This document shows positions 14,121 to 23,137 of a DNA stretch of 48,060 nucleotides, piece after piece. A program made the translations under genes and the position numbers. Position 1 is the stretch's first letter. Every line of letters starts with the position of its first letter. Under the pieces are notes generated by a model. The model made no database searches. It had not been told where the DNA came from and saw only the letters and a program-made list of their open reading frames with translations. The DNA comes from Candidatus Amesbacteria bacterium GW2011_GWC2_45_19 (GTDB lineage Bacteria; Patescibacteriota; Microgenomatia; CAZETR01; Amesbacteraceae), in contig LCKS01000009.1 of assembly GCA_001001555.1 (NCBI GenBank), positions 1 through 48,060 on the forward strand, read 5' to 3'.

Positions 14121-14420
14121 ATGCCAGCCAAAATTTCTAACCTGGAACAGGTTTTTGAGAAAGTGGTTTCTGGCGCCCTCTCGCTGGCTGGCATCGCCGT
14201 CCTGGTCATGCTAATTTGGGGCGGGTATCAGTTTTTGATGGCCGGTGGGGACAAGGAAGGGGCTGTCAAGGCCCAAAAAACTCTCACCTACGCCATCGGC
14301 GGTTTGATCCTGGTCCTCTCCGCCTGGATTATTCTCAATTTGCTGGGCAAATTCTTAGGCGTCAATTTCTCCGTCTTTAGTATCTGTCTTCCCGGCTTCA
14401 CCGGCCCTAACTGCACCTAA
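14121..14420 (+). CDS. VirB2/TrbC-like pilin (paralogue 8)
   Basis: 99 residues: TM1 about 16-38 (GALSLAGIAVLVMLIWGG), loop MAGGDKEGAVKAQKTLTYA, TM2 IGGLILVLSAWIILNLLG. The C-terminus is unusual for the run because it has two cysteines (SICLPGFTGPNCT), possibly a disulphide-closed tip. Last of the pilin run. Confidence 0.8.
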   Translation: MPAKISNLEQVFEKVVSGALSLAGIAVLVMLIWGGYQFLMAGGDKEGAVKAQKTLTYAIGGLILVLSAWIILNLLGKFLGVNFSVFSICLPGFTGPNCT

Positions 14421-14426
14421 ACCCTC

Positions 14427-14435
14427 TGCTACAAT
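14427..14435 (+). promoter_or_regulatory. Extended -10 of the 1300-residue protein gene
   Basis: TGCTACAAT, 6 nt before ATG 14442. It shares TGCTA with the promoters at 9887 and 18397. Confidence 0.6.
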
Positions 14436-14441
14436 ATACTC

Positions 14442-17400
14442 ATGTTCATCCTGCTCCTCTTTATTTCTTTCTTCCTTCTCTTTCCCCCATCCACCCAAGC
14501 AATCCCTGTCGCTTGTCCGGCCAACTACCCGCTTTGTTTTTATGATTACAACAAAGGCATTAACACTGGCGACTGCCTGAGTCGCCAGTCCACCGGATGC
14601 CTAGATCCAGTTGACTCCCCCAATCCCGGCTACGGCGACTACTGCTGCAAACAACAATCCCCACCCACTCCCGCCCCGTCCTGTGTAGCCAACGGCAATT
14701 ACTGCGTCCCCGCCAACGTAGCTTGCGACCCCGGCGACGTCAGGGGCAGCGGCGGAACCTGCCTGGCCGACCGGACTTGTTGCCGCATCACTTCCCCTCC
14801 CCCATCCCCTAGTGGCAGCGGCGGCAGTTGGGGTTCACCCGCAGGAGGGATTCCACCCGCCCCCGGTTCTTCCGGCAGCAATTTCACCCCTCTTCAATAC
14901 CCCTGCGGCGTTACCATCCCCAACTCCGCTTTCCCCAACGAAGAGGAATTTCACCCCCTCCGCCCCTATCCCGGCTCTCCCTGTGACCCATTGATACCCA
15001 AAATCGTCCCGGAAGCCAAAGACGCCGGCGACAAAAAATATATCTCCTTCACTTGTGGTAAGTCTATCAACGCCGGAGGCTCCTTTACATTTCCCAAGGC
15101 CATCAACGCCGCCGGCCTGCCGCTCTTCCCCGGCGACGCTGCCGCCGAAGCCGGCAGGCTCTACAAATGTTCCATCGGTCTTTACCCTGACGTCTGTGTA
15201 GTCAAACGCACGGCCTTCGACGTCACCCTCAATTCTTCTTCCGCCACTTTCCCCATCCTCGGCAACACCCAGAACCTCTTGGACGACGCCACCAAAGTCA
15301 ACAATTATGTCAATTGGTATCTTGCCGGTACCAACCCCTCCTGGCTCGACGACATAGATACCGGCCCGGGCAATCCAGCCGCATCTTGTACCGGTACGCA
15401 GGTCGCCAATTATGTCAACGCCGTCCTAACTGCGCTCGGGACCAGCCGTCCTTCCAATGCCCGCCTTCTTTCTCCGGCCTTCAATCTTACCAGTCGCTTT
15501 TCCCCTCCCCTCTTCGACGCCATGGTCACCGCCGGCGCCAAGTTCAATCAGTTGGACGGTTTCGCCGGCAATACCTATACCCTGCCAATATCGGGCGGTG
15601 TCATCCCGGCGTACGACTGGTATGCCGTCCGCCCCGCTGCCGGCACCGGCCCCACTTGGAAACAGGTTTTTGCCTCCGCTGCTCCCGGCAAGCAAGTTGT
15701 TTTCACCGAATACGGCGACTTTCGGACTGGCGGCCAAACTCCCGAAGTTCCCAATAACCCCGTTATTCTGGCTGATATGAAAAACGAGTTTAACCGGGCC
15801 GCCGGTGATAACGATGCCAACGGGGGAGTCAAGGCCGTTGTTTACTTCAACGCTTTTGGCACCAATCCCGGTTTTATGTCTCACCTCCTGGGTGACGTCC
15901 AAGCCCCGCCCAACGAATTGGGCGGCATTATCGGCTCTACTCCCGGCAAAGCCGGGGTCAACTCCGGTATCGGTGTGGACGGCGTCGGGAATTTTGGCGG
16001 GCGCGTCAACAGCAATGGAGCCGCCTGGGCCGTCGAGTTGGTCTTTTCTCCCGGTGATACCCAGGGCGCCATCGACGCCGTCAACAATTCCCCCTCCTCC
16101 GTTCTCACTGTCATCCGCCCCTGCGCCGGGTCATCCTGCGGCTTCTCAAACCCTTCCGTCTACGCCCAATTCATAAAAGACGTCTCGGCGGGAGTCCGCG
16201 GCAAACAGATCTGGTTTATAGTCGGGCCCAACGAGCCAGAAACCGAATCGTGGGCTTCCCCGACCTGCGGCTCTGCCGCCAGTTCTCAATTCGACCGCTT
16301 TCTCACCTACTCCGGTCCTTTAAAAAAACTCCTCCCCCAAAACGCCCTGACCGATCTCAAGGCCGCCATGATCAGCGGCGGCCGGTCCAAAACAGACATT
16401 CACGACTATCGGGTGGACGACGCCAACCGCCGCCTGTCCCAATTTCCCGGCGGTCTTCCCCCTTCCGACAATTTCTGGCGCAGTCTTTTCCAGCGAATTT
16501 CCCTGGCCTCCCTGGAAGATACCGTGGGTGAAATCACCATCAGTCTTATCCCCAACCAACAACCGGGAAATACTTTCATTCAGGACTGGTTTACAATCGT
16601 CGTCCCCGATCTCAAAGGCTCCGACCCGGCCGTCAAAGAAAGCAAAATCATCCCCGACACATCCGGCTCCAACGCCATCACCTTAACTATCAAACCTTCC
16701 GACTCCCGTCTGTACTTTTCCGGCGTCCGCCTGGCCAACGCCCTCTCCGAAATTCTCTCCGGCCTCTCCCGCCCCAAAGATCTGCTGTGGGGCCCGATTA
16801 CCCCCGACAGCAATGAGGCCATGCAAAAAATCACCCAACACCAGGGTTTTGAAGACAGCACTCCCATCCAGATCAAGTACGGAGAAGGAAACTATCCTAA
16901 TACTCAAATCACCAGAAACACCCAGGTCCGCGATAACCTGCCCGCCCCCACTCCCCTGTTTACCCAATACGACCAGGTCTGCGATCTCTCCGAAGTCCGC
17001 GTCAACCCCGGCGACGCGCTGGTCGGCAACACTATTACCGCCCACCTGGCCTACGCCCAAAAAATCCGCTACACCCCCGAAGCGACCACCCCCGGTTGCA
17101 TGTCAGGAGACAATGGCGTACCCAACCAGTGTAATGGCGGCTACGCCGGCAATGACGTTAACTGCTGCACCAACCAATGTAACTGGCGCGACGGAACCCG
17201 CCAATATCCTTGCACCGCGCCCGGCAGATATGATTGCGGCACTTATTGCACCACGGCCGCCGACCTCACCGTCCCTACCGAAGCTCGCGTTGCCACTTTT
17301 ATGAAAACTCCGCTCGTCGAACGCATTTACTACAATCTTATCACTGCCCCGGCCTCCTTCCTGCGCCATCTCCTCCCCGGCCCCCCCATCGATTTTCCGG

Positions 17401-18344
17401 CCGATAGACAATACCTCAGGGGCGAAAAAAATCCCGCCATGACTATTCCCGGGGCTGCCGACGTTTCCTATAGCGGCAATGCTGTCCCCGATCCGGCTCA
17501 TCCCGATGTCCCCAATTCCGCCCAAATTACAGCCGGGGACAAAACCTCCGGCGGCCGCATTTACTTTCCCCGCATCGGCTCCCTCTTCGATTATTTCCTC
17601 GGCGCCGCCTCAGAAAACAAAAACCTCCAACGCCTCCTCCGCCCCCTGGGAGGAGCTTTTTTATCCACCCCCCCTCTTCCGCTATCGGGAGACTGCAACA
17701 CCGTAGCCGCCGCCACTACTTCCGCTCCCGCTTGTCCTTCCGGCTCCAACCTGCCTTTTCCTTATCCTTGTGGCATAAATAGCGAATTGAAAACAATTAT
17801 TCAGGAAGCCGGCGGCGCCTACAGAGTTCCCCCCGCCATTATTGCCGGCGTTATGTCCATCGAAACCAGAAACGGCGTCTTCGGAATTCCCAGGGACGAG
17901 GTCAGCCTCCACAACACCTACGGCGCCTATACCCCCTACTTTTGCCAACCCAATACCTGCGGAGCCATGGGGGCCATGCAGCTTTTGACGGGATATGGAG
18001 TCCAACCCTCGTGTTCCCAAGCCGCGGGCATTAACCGCTGGGCAGAATATGCCTGCAAGTCCGGGTCGGGAAATCCCAACCCCGGAAATTTACGCGATTC
18101 TGTCTTTGCCGGAACCAAAATGATTAAGGCCATTAGTGGAACCACTTCTGCCCAAAACTCCAATTGGAGCCAGGCCACGGTATTTCAGGTAGCCGAGCGG
18201 TATTATGGCAGTTGCAGTGCATCGTTTAATCTCAAAAGCAATATCGAATATGCCAATAGTTGTATTCCTGTCCCCCCCGTTATTGCTGAACCAGACATGA
18301 CCTATTGCGATTATTTATGGTACTACTACTCCCCCCGCCGCTAG
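14442..18344 (+). CDS. Large exported protein with C-terminal lytic-transglycosylase domain
   Basis: 1300 residues. A signal peptide (1-20) and a Cys-rich region to about 120 precede a Pro/Gly/Ser linker. The middle (about 270-700) reads like tandem TIM-barrel or cellulase-like modules (NYVNWYLAGTNPSWLDDI, VVFTEYGDFRTGG, WFIVGPNEPETE near 593-604). A second Cys-rich patch lies near 880-940. The C-terminal 190 residues look like a goose-lysozyme/SLT-type lytic transglycosylase: VPPAIIAGVMSIETRNG with candidate catalytic Glu near 1141, then GAMGAMQLL near 1174. It probably opens peptidoglycan for the secretion machine, the VirB1 role, in a very enlarged form. The glycosidase-like middle is inference. 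Its own promoter, then VirB6-like, follows. Confidence 0.72.
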   Translation: MFILLLFISFFLLFPPSTQAIPVACPANYPLCFYDYNKGINTGDCLSRQSTGCLDPVDSPNPGYGDYCCKQQSPPTPAPSCVANGNYCVPANVACDPGDVRGSGGTCLADRTCCRITSPPPSPSGSGGSWGSPAGGIPPAPGSSGSNFTPLQYPCGVTIPNSAFPNEEEFHPLRPYPGSPCDPLIPKIVPEAKDAGDKKYISFTCGKSINAGGSFTFPKAINAAGLPLFPGDAAAEAGRLYKCSIGLYPDVCVVKRTAFDVTLNSSSATFPILGNTQNLLDDATKVNNYVNWYLAGTNPSWLDDIDTGPGNPAASCTGTQVANYVNAVLTALGTSRPSNARLLSPAFNLTSRFSPPLFDAMVTAGAKFNQLDGFAGNTYTLPISGGVIPAYDWYAVRPAAGTGPTWKQVFASAAPGKQVVFTEYGDFRTGGQTPEVPNNPVILADMKNEFNRAAGDNDANGGVKAVVYFNAFGTNPGFMSHLLGDVQAPPNELGGIIGSTPGKAGVNSGIGVDGVGNFGGRVNSNGAAWAVELVFSPGDTQGAIDAVNNSPSSVLTVIRPCAGSSCGFSNPSVYAQFIKDVSAGVRGKQIWFIVGPNEPETESWASPTCGSAASSQFDRFLTYSGPLKKLLPQNALTDLKAAMISGGRSKTDIHDYRVDDANRRLSQFPGGLPPSDNFWRSLFQRISLASLEDTVGEITISLIPNQQPGNTFIQDWFTIVVPDLKGSDPAVKESKIIPDTSGSNAITLTIKPSDSRLYFSGVRLANALSEILSGLSRPKDLLWGPITPDSNEAMQKITQHQGFEDSTPIQIKYGEGNYPNTQITRNTQVRDNLPAPTPLFTQYDQVCDLSEVRVNPGDALVGNTITAHLAYAQKIRYTPEATTPGCMSGDNGVPNQCNGGYAGNDVNCCTNQCNWRDGTRQYPCTAPGRYDCGTYCTTAADLTVPTEARVATFMKTPLVERIYYNLITAPASFLRHLLPGPPIDFPADRQYLRGEKNPAMTIPGAADVSYSGNAVPDPAHPDVPNSAQITAGDKTSGGRIYFPRIGSLFDYFLGAASENKNLQRLLRPLGGAFLSTPPLPLSGDCNTVAAATTSAPACPSGSNLPFPYPCGINSELKTIIQEAGGAYRVPPAIIAGVMSIETRNGVFGIPRDEVSLHNTYGAYTPYFCQPNTCGAMGAMQLLTGYGVQPSCSQAAGINRWAEYACKSGSGNPNPGNLRDSVFAGTKMIKAISGTTSAQNSNWSQATVFQVAERYYGSCSASFNLKSNIEYANSCIPVPPVIAEPDMTYCDYLWYYYSPRR

Positions 18345-18396
18345 ACTTATGAAAAAACTCTTACTTTCACTCTCCCAACAAAAACAATAACCGTTA

Positions 18397-18405
18397 TGCT
18401 AAAGT
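18397..18405 (+). promoter_or_regulatory. Extended -10 of the VirB6-like gene
   Basis: TGCTAAAGT, 7 nt before ATG 18413. Confidence 0.55.
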
Positions 18406-18412
18406 AATATCA

Positions 18413-20032
18413 ATGAAAAAATTCCTGCCCGTTCTACTTACACTCTTCTACTCTTCTACTCTTCTACTCTCGTCCTTCGCATCCCCCATCCCCGCCTCCG
18501 CCCAAGCACCAACTACTTGTGTTATCACAGACCTGATTAATCTCATTCCATGGATAGGAAATAAAATAAGTCAATTAGTTTTACCTGATGGGCCTTGGTA
18601 CAACCAAAACACTTGCCAATTTAATCGAAAAGTCTTCGATACCACCAACCCCGACGAGATTTTTGGTGAACGCTACACCTTTGCCCAAATAAACTGGATA
18701 ATAAACAGCCTCCAGGCAGTTCTTAATCCTTTTGTTGCACTAAGTCAGAACCTTAATAATTTTATTGATGCTATTAAAAATCTTTATGCCTCCAATTCAC
18801 CTCCGCCCACTTTCGCTCAATATTCCCAGCTCGGAGTAGCCGGAATCCTCGTAGGAACGATTTCCGACCTGTATGCGTCCCCCCCCGCATCAGGAATCCA
18901 ATCAATAAACAACGCGCTTGCATATTTCGATATCACCACTACCGCACACGCCCAAGGATACGGCTACGGCGCTTTAAACGGCTTCAAAAAAATTTGGTCC
19001 GCTTCTCGCAACATGACCTACCTCATCATGACTGTTCTGCTTGTTGTCGCCGGATTTATGGTCATGTTCCGAGTCAAAATCAATCCCCAGACCGCCGTCA
19101 CCCTTCAGCTCATGATTCCCAAAATCATTATCACTCTTTTATTAGTCACCTTCTCCTACGCCATTGCCGGCCTCGTTATCGATATGGTTTACGTCCTCAT
19201 AAGTTTTGTGATTGTCTTGCTCGGCATCGTGGGCTCACCTCCTGTTCTCACCGACGTCGGCAAGAGCATCGCCTTCCTTACATCGTCAGATTACGGCAAA
19301 ATATTTTGGTATTTCATGGCCCCGTGGCTGGTAATATTCGCCGCAGGAGGACTGACAATCCTGATCGCTGCGGCATTAGCACCACCCTTAGCTCCCTTTG
19401 TACTTCCGGCTCTGGGCGCAGTTGGAATTCTCAATTTGATCGTCGGCGCCTTCTTCTTCATTCTACTTTTCAAGGTGTGGTGGATGTTACTCAAGACATA
19501 CCTCACGCTTATGCTTCTCATCGTCGTGGGTCCGTGGCAAATTATGCTCGGGCTATTACCTGGCCAATCCGGATTTGGCTCCTGGTTAAGAAATATCATC
19601 GCCCAAGCTTCAACTTTCGTCGTCGTTCCCTTGATGTTCCTATTCACCATGCTCATTTGGAACATTCCGGTAATTAATCCCCTCGGTGGAGTCAACACTG
19701 GAACCGGTCTCTTTATGACTCTCCCCAACTTTCCCTTTCAAGATGGAAACGGCATAATCTTTAATTTTGCAGTCGGTTACGCCATTCTTGCCCTCACCCC
19801 CAAAATCGCCGAAATTATCAGGGACGCCCTCAAAGTCCCGGCCTTCAAGTACGGCACCGCCTTCGGCGAAGCCCTGGGGCCCATCAGAACTATGGGGGGT
19901 TGGGGACAAGCGGGAGCATCCGTAGCCACCGACAGGTACACCGCCGGACTAGGTAAAGCAGATCCGTGGGAAAGAAAAGCCATTGATATAGCTCGCTATT
20001 TAGGAGCACTCAAGGGGAAACCGGGGTCATAA
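18413..20032 (+). CDS. VirB6/TrbL-like polytopic membrane protein
   Basis: Likely inner-membrane channel component of the secretion-like system, 539 residues. A signal peptide-like N-terminus (1-30) is followed by a soluble part to about 180. Then come at least seven hydrophobic segments (from YLIMTVLLVVAGFMVMFRV near 202, with KINPQTAVTLQLMIPKIIITLLLVTFSYAIAG-type sequence, to FNFAVGYAILALTPKIAEII near 450), and a Gly-rich C-terminal tail. The NMTYLI...FRVKINPQT...FSYAIAGLVID pattern is what CPR VirB6-like proteins show. The stop lies 2 bp from the stop of the opposing 853-residue gene. The signal peptide is encoded by an 8-bp tandem repeat. Confidence 0.82.
   Translation: MKKFLPVLLTLFYSSTLLLSSFASPIPASAQAPTTCVITDLINLIPWIGNKISQLVLPDGPWYNQNTCQFNRKVFDTTNPDEIFGERYTFAQINWIINSLQAVLNPFVALSQNLNNFIDAIKNLYASNSPPPTFAQYSQLGVAGILVGTISDLYASPPASGIQSINNALAYFDITTTAHAQGYGYGALNGFKKIWSASRNMTYLIMTVLLVVAGFMVMFRVKINPQTAVTLQLMIPKIIITLLLVTFSYAIAGLVIDMVYVLISFVIVLLGIVGSPPVLTDVGKSIAFLTSSDYGKIFWYFMAPWLVIFAAGGLTILIAAALAPPLAPFVLPALGAVGILNLIVGAFFFILLFKVWWMLLKTYLTLMLLIVVGPWQIMLGLLPGQSGFGSWLRNIIAQASTFVVVPLMFLFTMLIWNIPVINPLGGVNTGTGLFMTLPNFPFQDGNGIIFNFAVGYAILALTPKIAEIIRDALKVPAFKYGTAFGEALGPIRTMGGWGQAGASVATDRYTAGLGKADPWERKAIDIARYLGALKGKPGS
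18442..18470 (+). repeat. 8-bp tandem repeat in VirB6-like signal peptide
   Basis: Three exact copies of actcttct plus a partial fourth. Because the unit is not a multiple of three, gain or loss of one unit would shift the frame near codon 10-20. Confidence 0.75.
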
Positions 20033-20034
20033 TT

Positions 20035-22596
20035 TTAGTTTTGTTTGGGCAATCCAATCCTAAAATAATCCGGATAACTCATATTAAATCCACGCAAATA
20101 GCCCGCTTTCTCAAGCCCTGATACGGCGAGTTCAAGATTACTCTTGTGTGCGTGTAACTCATATCTTCTCTCGGAATGGGCGATTATCAATTGCAATGTT
20201 TGCCTGGAGTTTAACCTGATTGTCCCCAAATCTCCAAAGGCTTTCACAACCTGTTCAACGGTGGTATCTTTTGGCAAGGCAAGATTTTCCAACATTGATA
20301 CAATTAACTGCGCCGGTTTTATCATCCCAAATTCATACAAAAACAACGGTGTTTCGTTCTCAGCATTTTTCCAATCAATATGAAACTTATCAACCTTTTT
20401 AGAAACCAATTCCACCGCTGCCCCTATTAACGCCCCTTCCATTCTTCGGTCATCGCCCGCCTTCATCAGCTTATCGGCTTGGCCATTTTCATCCACAAAA
20501 TCCACTTCACAAAAAGCATTTCCCACCAAGGGCTCCTTCTGCCACACTTTAGTTATTCCGCCAGCGTCATCTATGTTGCGGACAATCCAGTTACCCAGAG
20601 TGTTCCTCGGCCAGCCCTTTCTGCCGCCTCTCGATACCGAATGAATATTGCCCATGCCGTCTACTTTCTCTACCGCATCCAACATCTTGTAAGCCGGATT
20701 CAACAAAGTTCTGAACGTGTCGTTAACCACCGCGCTCAGTCTGGTTCTATTGGTTCTCTGATATTCAGGATAAAACCTATAATCCACCGATTCTGGTATT
20801 TTGAACGCCCTGCAAAAATTATATGCCACAGCCTCCGCATTACTTGCGTCTTGAGCCTCCAAACCAAACCTCTCACCCAAATAGGTAGCAAAAGTCTCTC
20901 TGTACGTCTTTAGTTCTGTTTTTTCAGCTATGTCCAAAAGATGCTTCTCTGGTAAACCCAACTGACTCAGATATTGGCGCATCAAATCCGGTCGGGTAAT
21001 CAAAGCCGCATAAATCGCCGTTGCTTCAGAAACTCCCGGCATAGAGGACAAAGATTCTAGTCCCGCCTTAGAAATACTCATCAACTCTGGAGCCGGAAAC
21101 ACCTGCTCCGTCTTTACAGCTTGTTGCACTCTCGCTCTAGCGTTAGACAACGCCATTCTGGCCGCCAAAGTCTCCGCCTCTCGATGAGTCAAACTATAAT
21201 AAATCTCTCCGTGTGGCACCAGCGGAATACTTTCATAAATATTGTCCCCATCTTTTTCCACTGTTAAAAAAGCTGCTCTTGCCAACGCAGCCTGCTCCAA
21301 TCTAGATTTCTTCATATAATCTACCCCCCCATATTGTGCGCTCGCCGCTTCTGTCTCCTCTTTTTTCCATTTCCCGCTCGCTACCATCGCCTCCGCGTAC
21401 CTTTTCGCCCCCTCCGCCATCCTCGGGTCAATTTCCGTCCCGCTCACGTTCATAATCGCCTGCCTGACAATCGCCCCGTTCAAATTTCTCATCTCTCCCT
21501 CTGTCAATCCGACCAGCCCGTCCTTCGCCGACAATTCAGTGATTACTGCCTCATCGTTCGCCTCCTGTATCCTCGCCTCCACCACTCCTCCCAACACTTT
21601 CGTCATGTGATCCCTGGCCTCTTTTCCCCACTTCGCCTCAACCATATCCAAAAACCTTGATCCCGCCCCGCCCCCTCCCTCGAAATACCGGCTGGCCTGC
21701 AAATGCGCCATCTCCTCTCTCATTTTTTCCCATTCCCCAATCCTAGGATCGGGATGTCCATAAATAAGAGGTTCGCCCACCAACCTCTCCCGTAATACTT
21801 TATCGATCTTATCCTCCACAAAATCCCCGTGTTCACCTCTGGGACTTGCAAACATCCCCACTCTTCGCGCGTACTCCATGAGTTCATTTTTTTCCCTAAG
21901 CCACCTTTCCGGAACGTCTCCCAAAGAGCCGCGACGTACTGCTTTATCCAAATCTGTCCTAATCTGCCCCCAACTCCGTCCCTCCCACCTCTCCCACTCG
22001 TCCTCCCTCTTCGCCTCCTTTGGAGCTTTCCCCACTTCCGGCTCCGGCTGGGGTTTTGGTTCAGCTTTTTCCCACCCTGCCTGCTGCTGTTTCAGCGCCT
22101 CGGCCACCGCCGCTCCTATCTCAGCCGCAGTTGGAGCCCGCTGCCCTTCCGCCTTAGGTTCTTCTTCTTCCGACTCCTTCTGTTTCCCCCAAATTGTTTC
22201 TCTAACTCCTCTCACCATCTTGGAAAAAACATCTTTCTCTATTTTAAATTTGTCCACCAACTCCTGCGCCTCGTCCATTGCCAAGGCGGCTGTCGCCGCT
22301 GCCGATACAATCCGATCAATCGTCCATTTGCTTTTATCTTCAACGACTTCTGCTCCTCCCTTACTTTCTGCAACCCCTTCTTTTAGGACGTCTTCATCAA
22401 CCACGCCTCGGTGTTCTGGTTCTTTTGATCCGGTTTTTCCGGCCTCTATCGCTTTTTCCATTCTCGCCACAGCTTCTTCCGCACTCATTGGTTCAACACC
22501 TTTTCTTTCAGCTGCCTTCCTCTCTCTTTCCGCCAGAGCTTTTCCCCCACTTAGATCCAGTTTTGATTTTGGTGTCTCTACGCCATTTTCAGCCAT
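20035..22596 (-). CDS. Orphan 853-residue cytoplasmic protein in the secretion locus
   Basis: Not recognised. ATG 22596 is preferred over TTG 22602, because TAAAAT (22603-22608) lies 6 nt upstream. Residues 1-200 are highly charged, Ala/Glu/Lys-rich and probably disordered or helical (AERERKAAERKG, ESEEEEPKAEGQ, KPQPEPEVGKAPKEAK). The rest is predicted mostly helical and soluble, with no signal peptide, TM or Walker motif. Patches that may be conserved are WERWEGRSWGQIRTDLDKAV near 205 and YNFCRAFKIPESVDYRFYPEYQR near 630. It lies opposite to the secretion genes, stop to stop with VirB6-like. Possibly a cytoplasmic factor or substrate of the machine; unproven. Confidence 0.75.
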   Translation of the reverse strand: MAENGVETPKSKLDLSGGKALAERERKAAERKGVEPMSAEEAVARMEKAIEAGKTGSKEPEHRGVVDEDVLKEGVAESKGGAEVVEDKSKWTIDRIVSAAATAALAMDEAQELVDKFKIEKDVFSKMVRGVRETIWGKQKESEEEEPKAEGQRAPTAAEIGAAVAEALKQQQAGWEKAEPKPQPEPEVGKAPKEAKREDEWERWEGRSWGQIRTDLDKAVRRGSLGDVPERWLREKNELMEYARRVGMFASPRGEHGDFVEDKIDKVLRERLVGEPLIYGHPDPRIGEWEKMREEMAHLQASRYFEGGGGAGSRFLDMVEAKWGKEARDHMTKVLGGVVEARIQEANDEAVITELSAKDGLVGLTEGEMRNLNGAIVRQAIMNVSGTEIDPRMAEGAKRYAEAMVASGKWKKEETEAASAQYGGVDYMKKSRLEQAALARAAFLTVEKDGDNIYESIPLVPHGEIYYSLTHREAETLAARMALSNARARVQQAVKTEQVFPAPELMSISKAGLESLSSMPGVSEATAIYAALITRPDLMRQYLSQLGLPEKHLLDIAEKTELKTYRETFATYLGERFGLEAQDASNAEAVAYNFCRAFKIPESVDYRFYPEYQRTNRTRLSAVVNDTFRTLLNPAYKMLDAVEKVDGMGNIHSVSRGGRKGWPRNTLGNWIVRNIDDAGGITKVWQKEPLVGNAFCEVDFVDENGQADKLMKAGDDRRMEGALIGAAVELVSKKVDKFHIDWKNAENETPLFLYEFGMIKPAQLIVSMLENLALPKDTTVEQVVKAFGDLGTIRLNSRQTLQLIIAHSERRYELHAHKSNLELAVSGLEKAGYLRGFNMSYPDYFRIGLPKQN

Positions 22597-22602
22597 ACCC
22601 AA

Positions 22603-22608
22603 ATTTTA
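22603..22608 (-). promoter_or_regulatory. -10 box of the 853-residue gene
   Basis: TAAAAT on the minus strand, 6 nt before ATG 22596. Confidence 0.45.
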
Positions 22609-22610
22609 TC

Positions 22611-22696
22611 ATGCTCCTCACGAATTGCGAGTCACGCCGAGCAACCGAGTGAGGCAAGAGATATCGACAATCATCAGATTGCGATACACCATTTCC
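22611..22696. other. Intergenic stretch between orphan gene and hepT
   Basis: About 85 bp with no gene. It holds imperfect inverted words (TTGCGAGTCACGC, ATTGCGATAC) that resemble bacterial REP-type intergenic sequence. No promoter or terminator is convincing. Confidence 0.3.
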
Positions 22697-23137
22697 TCAA
22701 TTTTTGGCCCTTAATTCGTAAAACTTGGCGATTTGCTGAGAAAATTTCTCGAAATCTCCCAATTTATTATTTATTTTATCGGCCACCTCGCCATAGTCTA
22801 TATCTAAATACATATGTACCAGAATGTTTCTAAATCCGGCAATTTTGGAAAACTCCTCGGCAAATTTTTCTTCCAAAATTCCCGCTTTCCCTAATGCTGA
22901 AATATACCCCTTAGAGTCCTCTGGTATTTTTAATCTTTGATCAGTAACAACCAACCTAGAAATATCTAGTACCGATTCGCAAGCTAGTTCTAAAAACCTG
23001 TCTACCATAGCAGCTGTTTTGAAATCTTCTTCTAACTCTTCCTTGGTTGTGTTCTGATATGTTTTTAGCTCTTTGACAAACTCTTTTAGTTTGTCTAGGC
23101 GTAAAACTATTTTGTCCACGTTGTCTAATTGGGTCAT
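22697..23137 (-). CDS. hepT: HepT-like toxin (DUF86 family)
   Basis: HEPN-superfamily toxin of a type VII toxin-antitoxin pair, 146 residues. The RNase motif appears as R103-N-ILV-H108-M-Y110 in FRNILVHMYLDID, matching Rx4-6HxY, so the catalytic set and the AMPylatable tyrosine are present. All-helical sequence elsewhere. The start overlaps the stop of mntA (ATGA), so antitoxin and toxin are coupled. In studied systems MntA adds AMP to the HepT tyrosine and silences its RNase. Confidence 0.9.
   Translation of the reverse strand: MTQLDNVDKIVLRLDKLKEFVKELKTYQNTTKEELEEDFKTAAMVDRFLELACESVLDISRLVVTDQRLKIPEDSKGYISALGKAGILEEKFAEEFSKIAGFRNILVHMYLDIDYGEVADKINNKLGDFEKFSQQIAKFYELRAKN

Noticed and set aside
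15426-15902. 158-residue - strand ORF
   Set aside because: Shadow of the 1300-aa gene, caused by GC-rich codons.
18349-18390. Mini-ORF MKKLLLSLSQQKQ before the VirB6-like gene
   Set aside because: It resembles the start of the next protein, but it has no RBS and is only 13 codons; possibly a decayed duplicate start, not a supported gene.
21878-22714. 278-residue + strand ORF
   Set aside because: Antisense shadow of the charged N-terminus of the 853-aa gene; Ser/Leu/Pro-rich low-complexity read-out.
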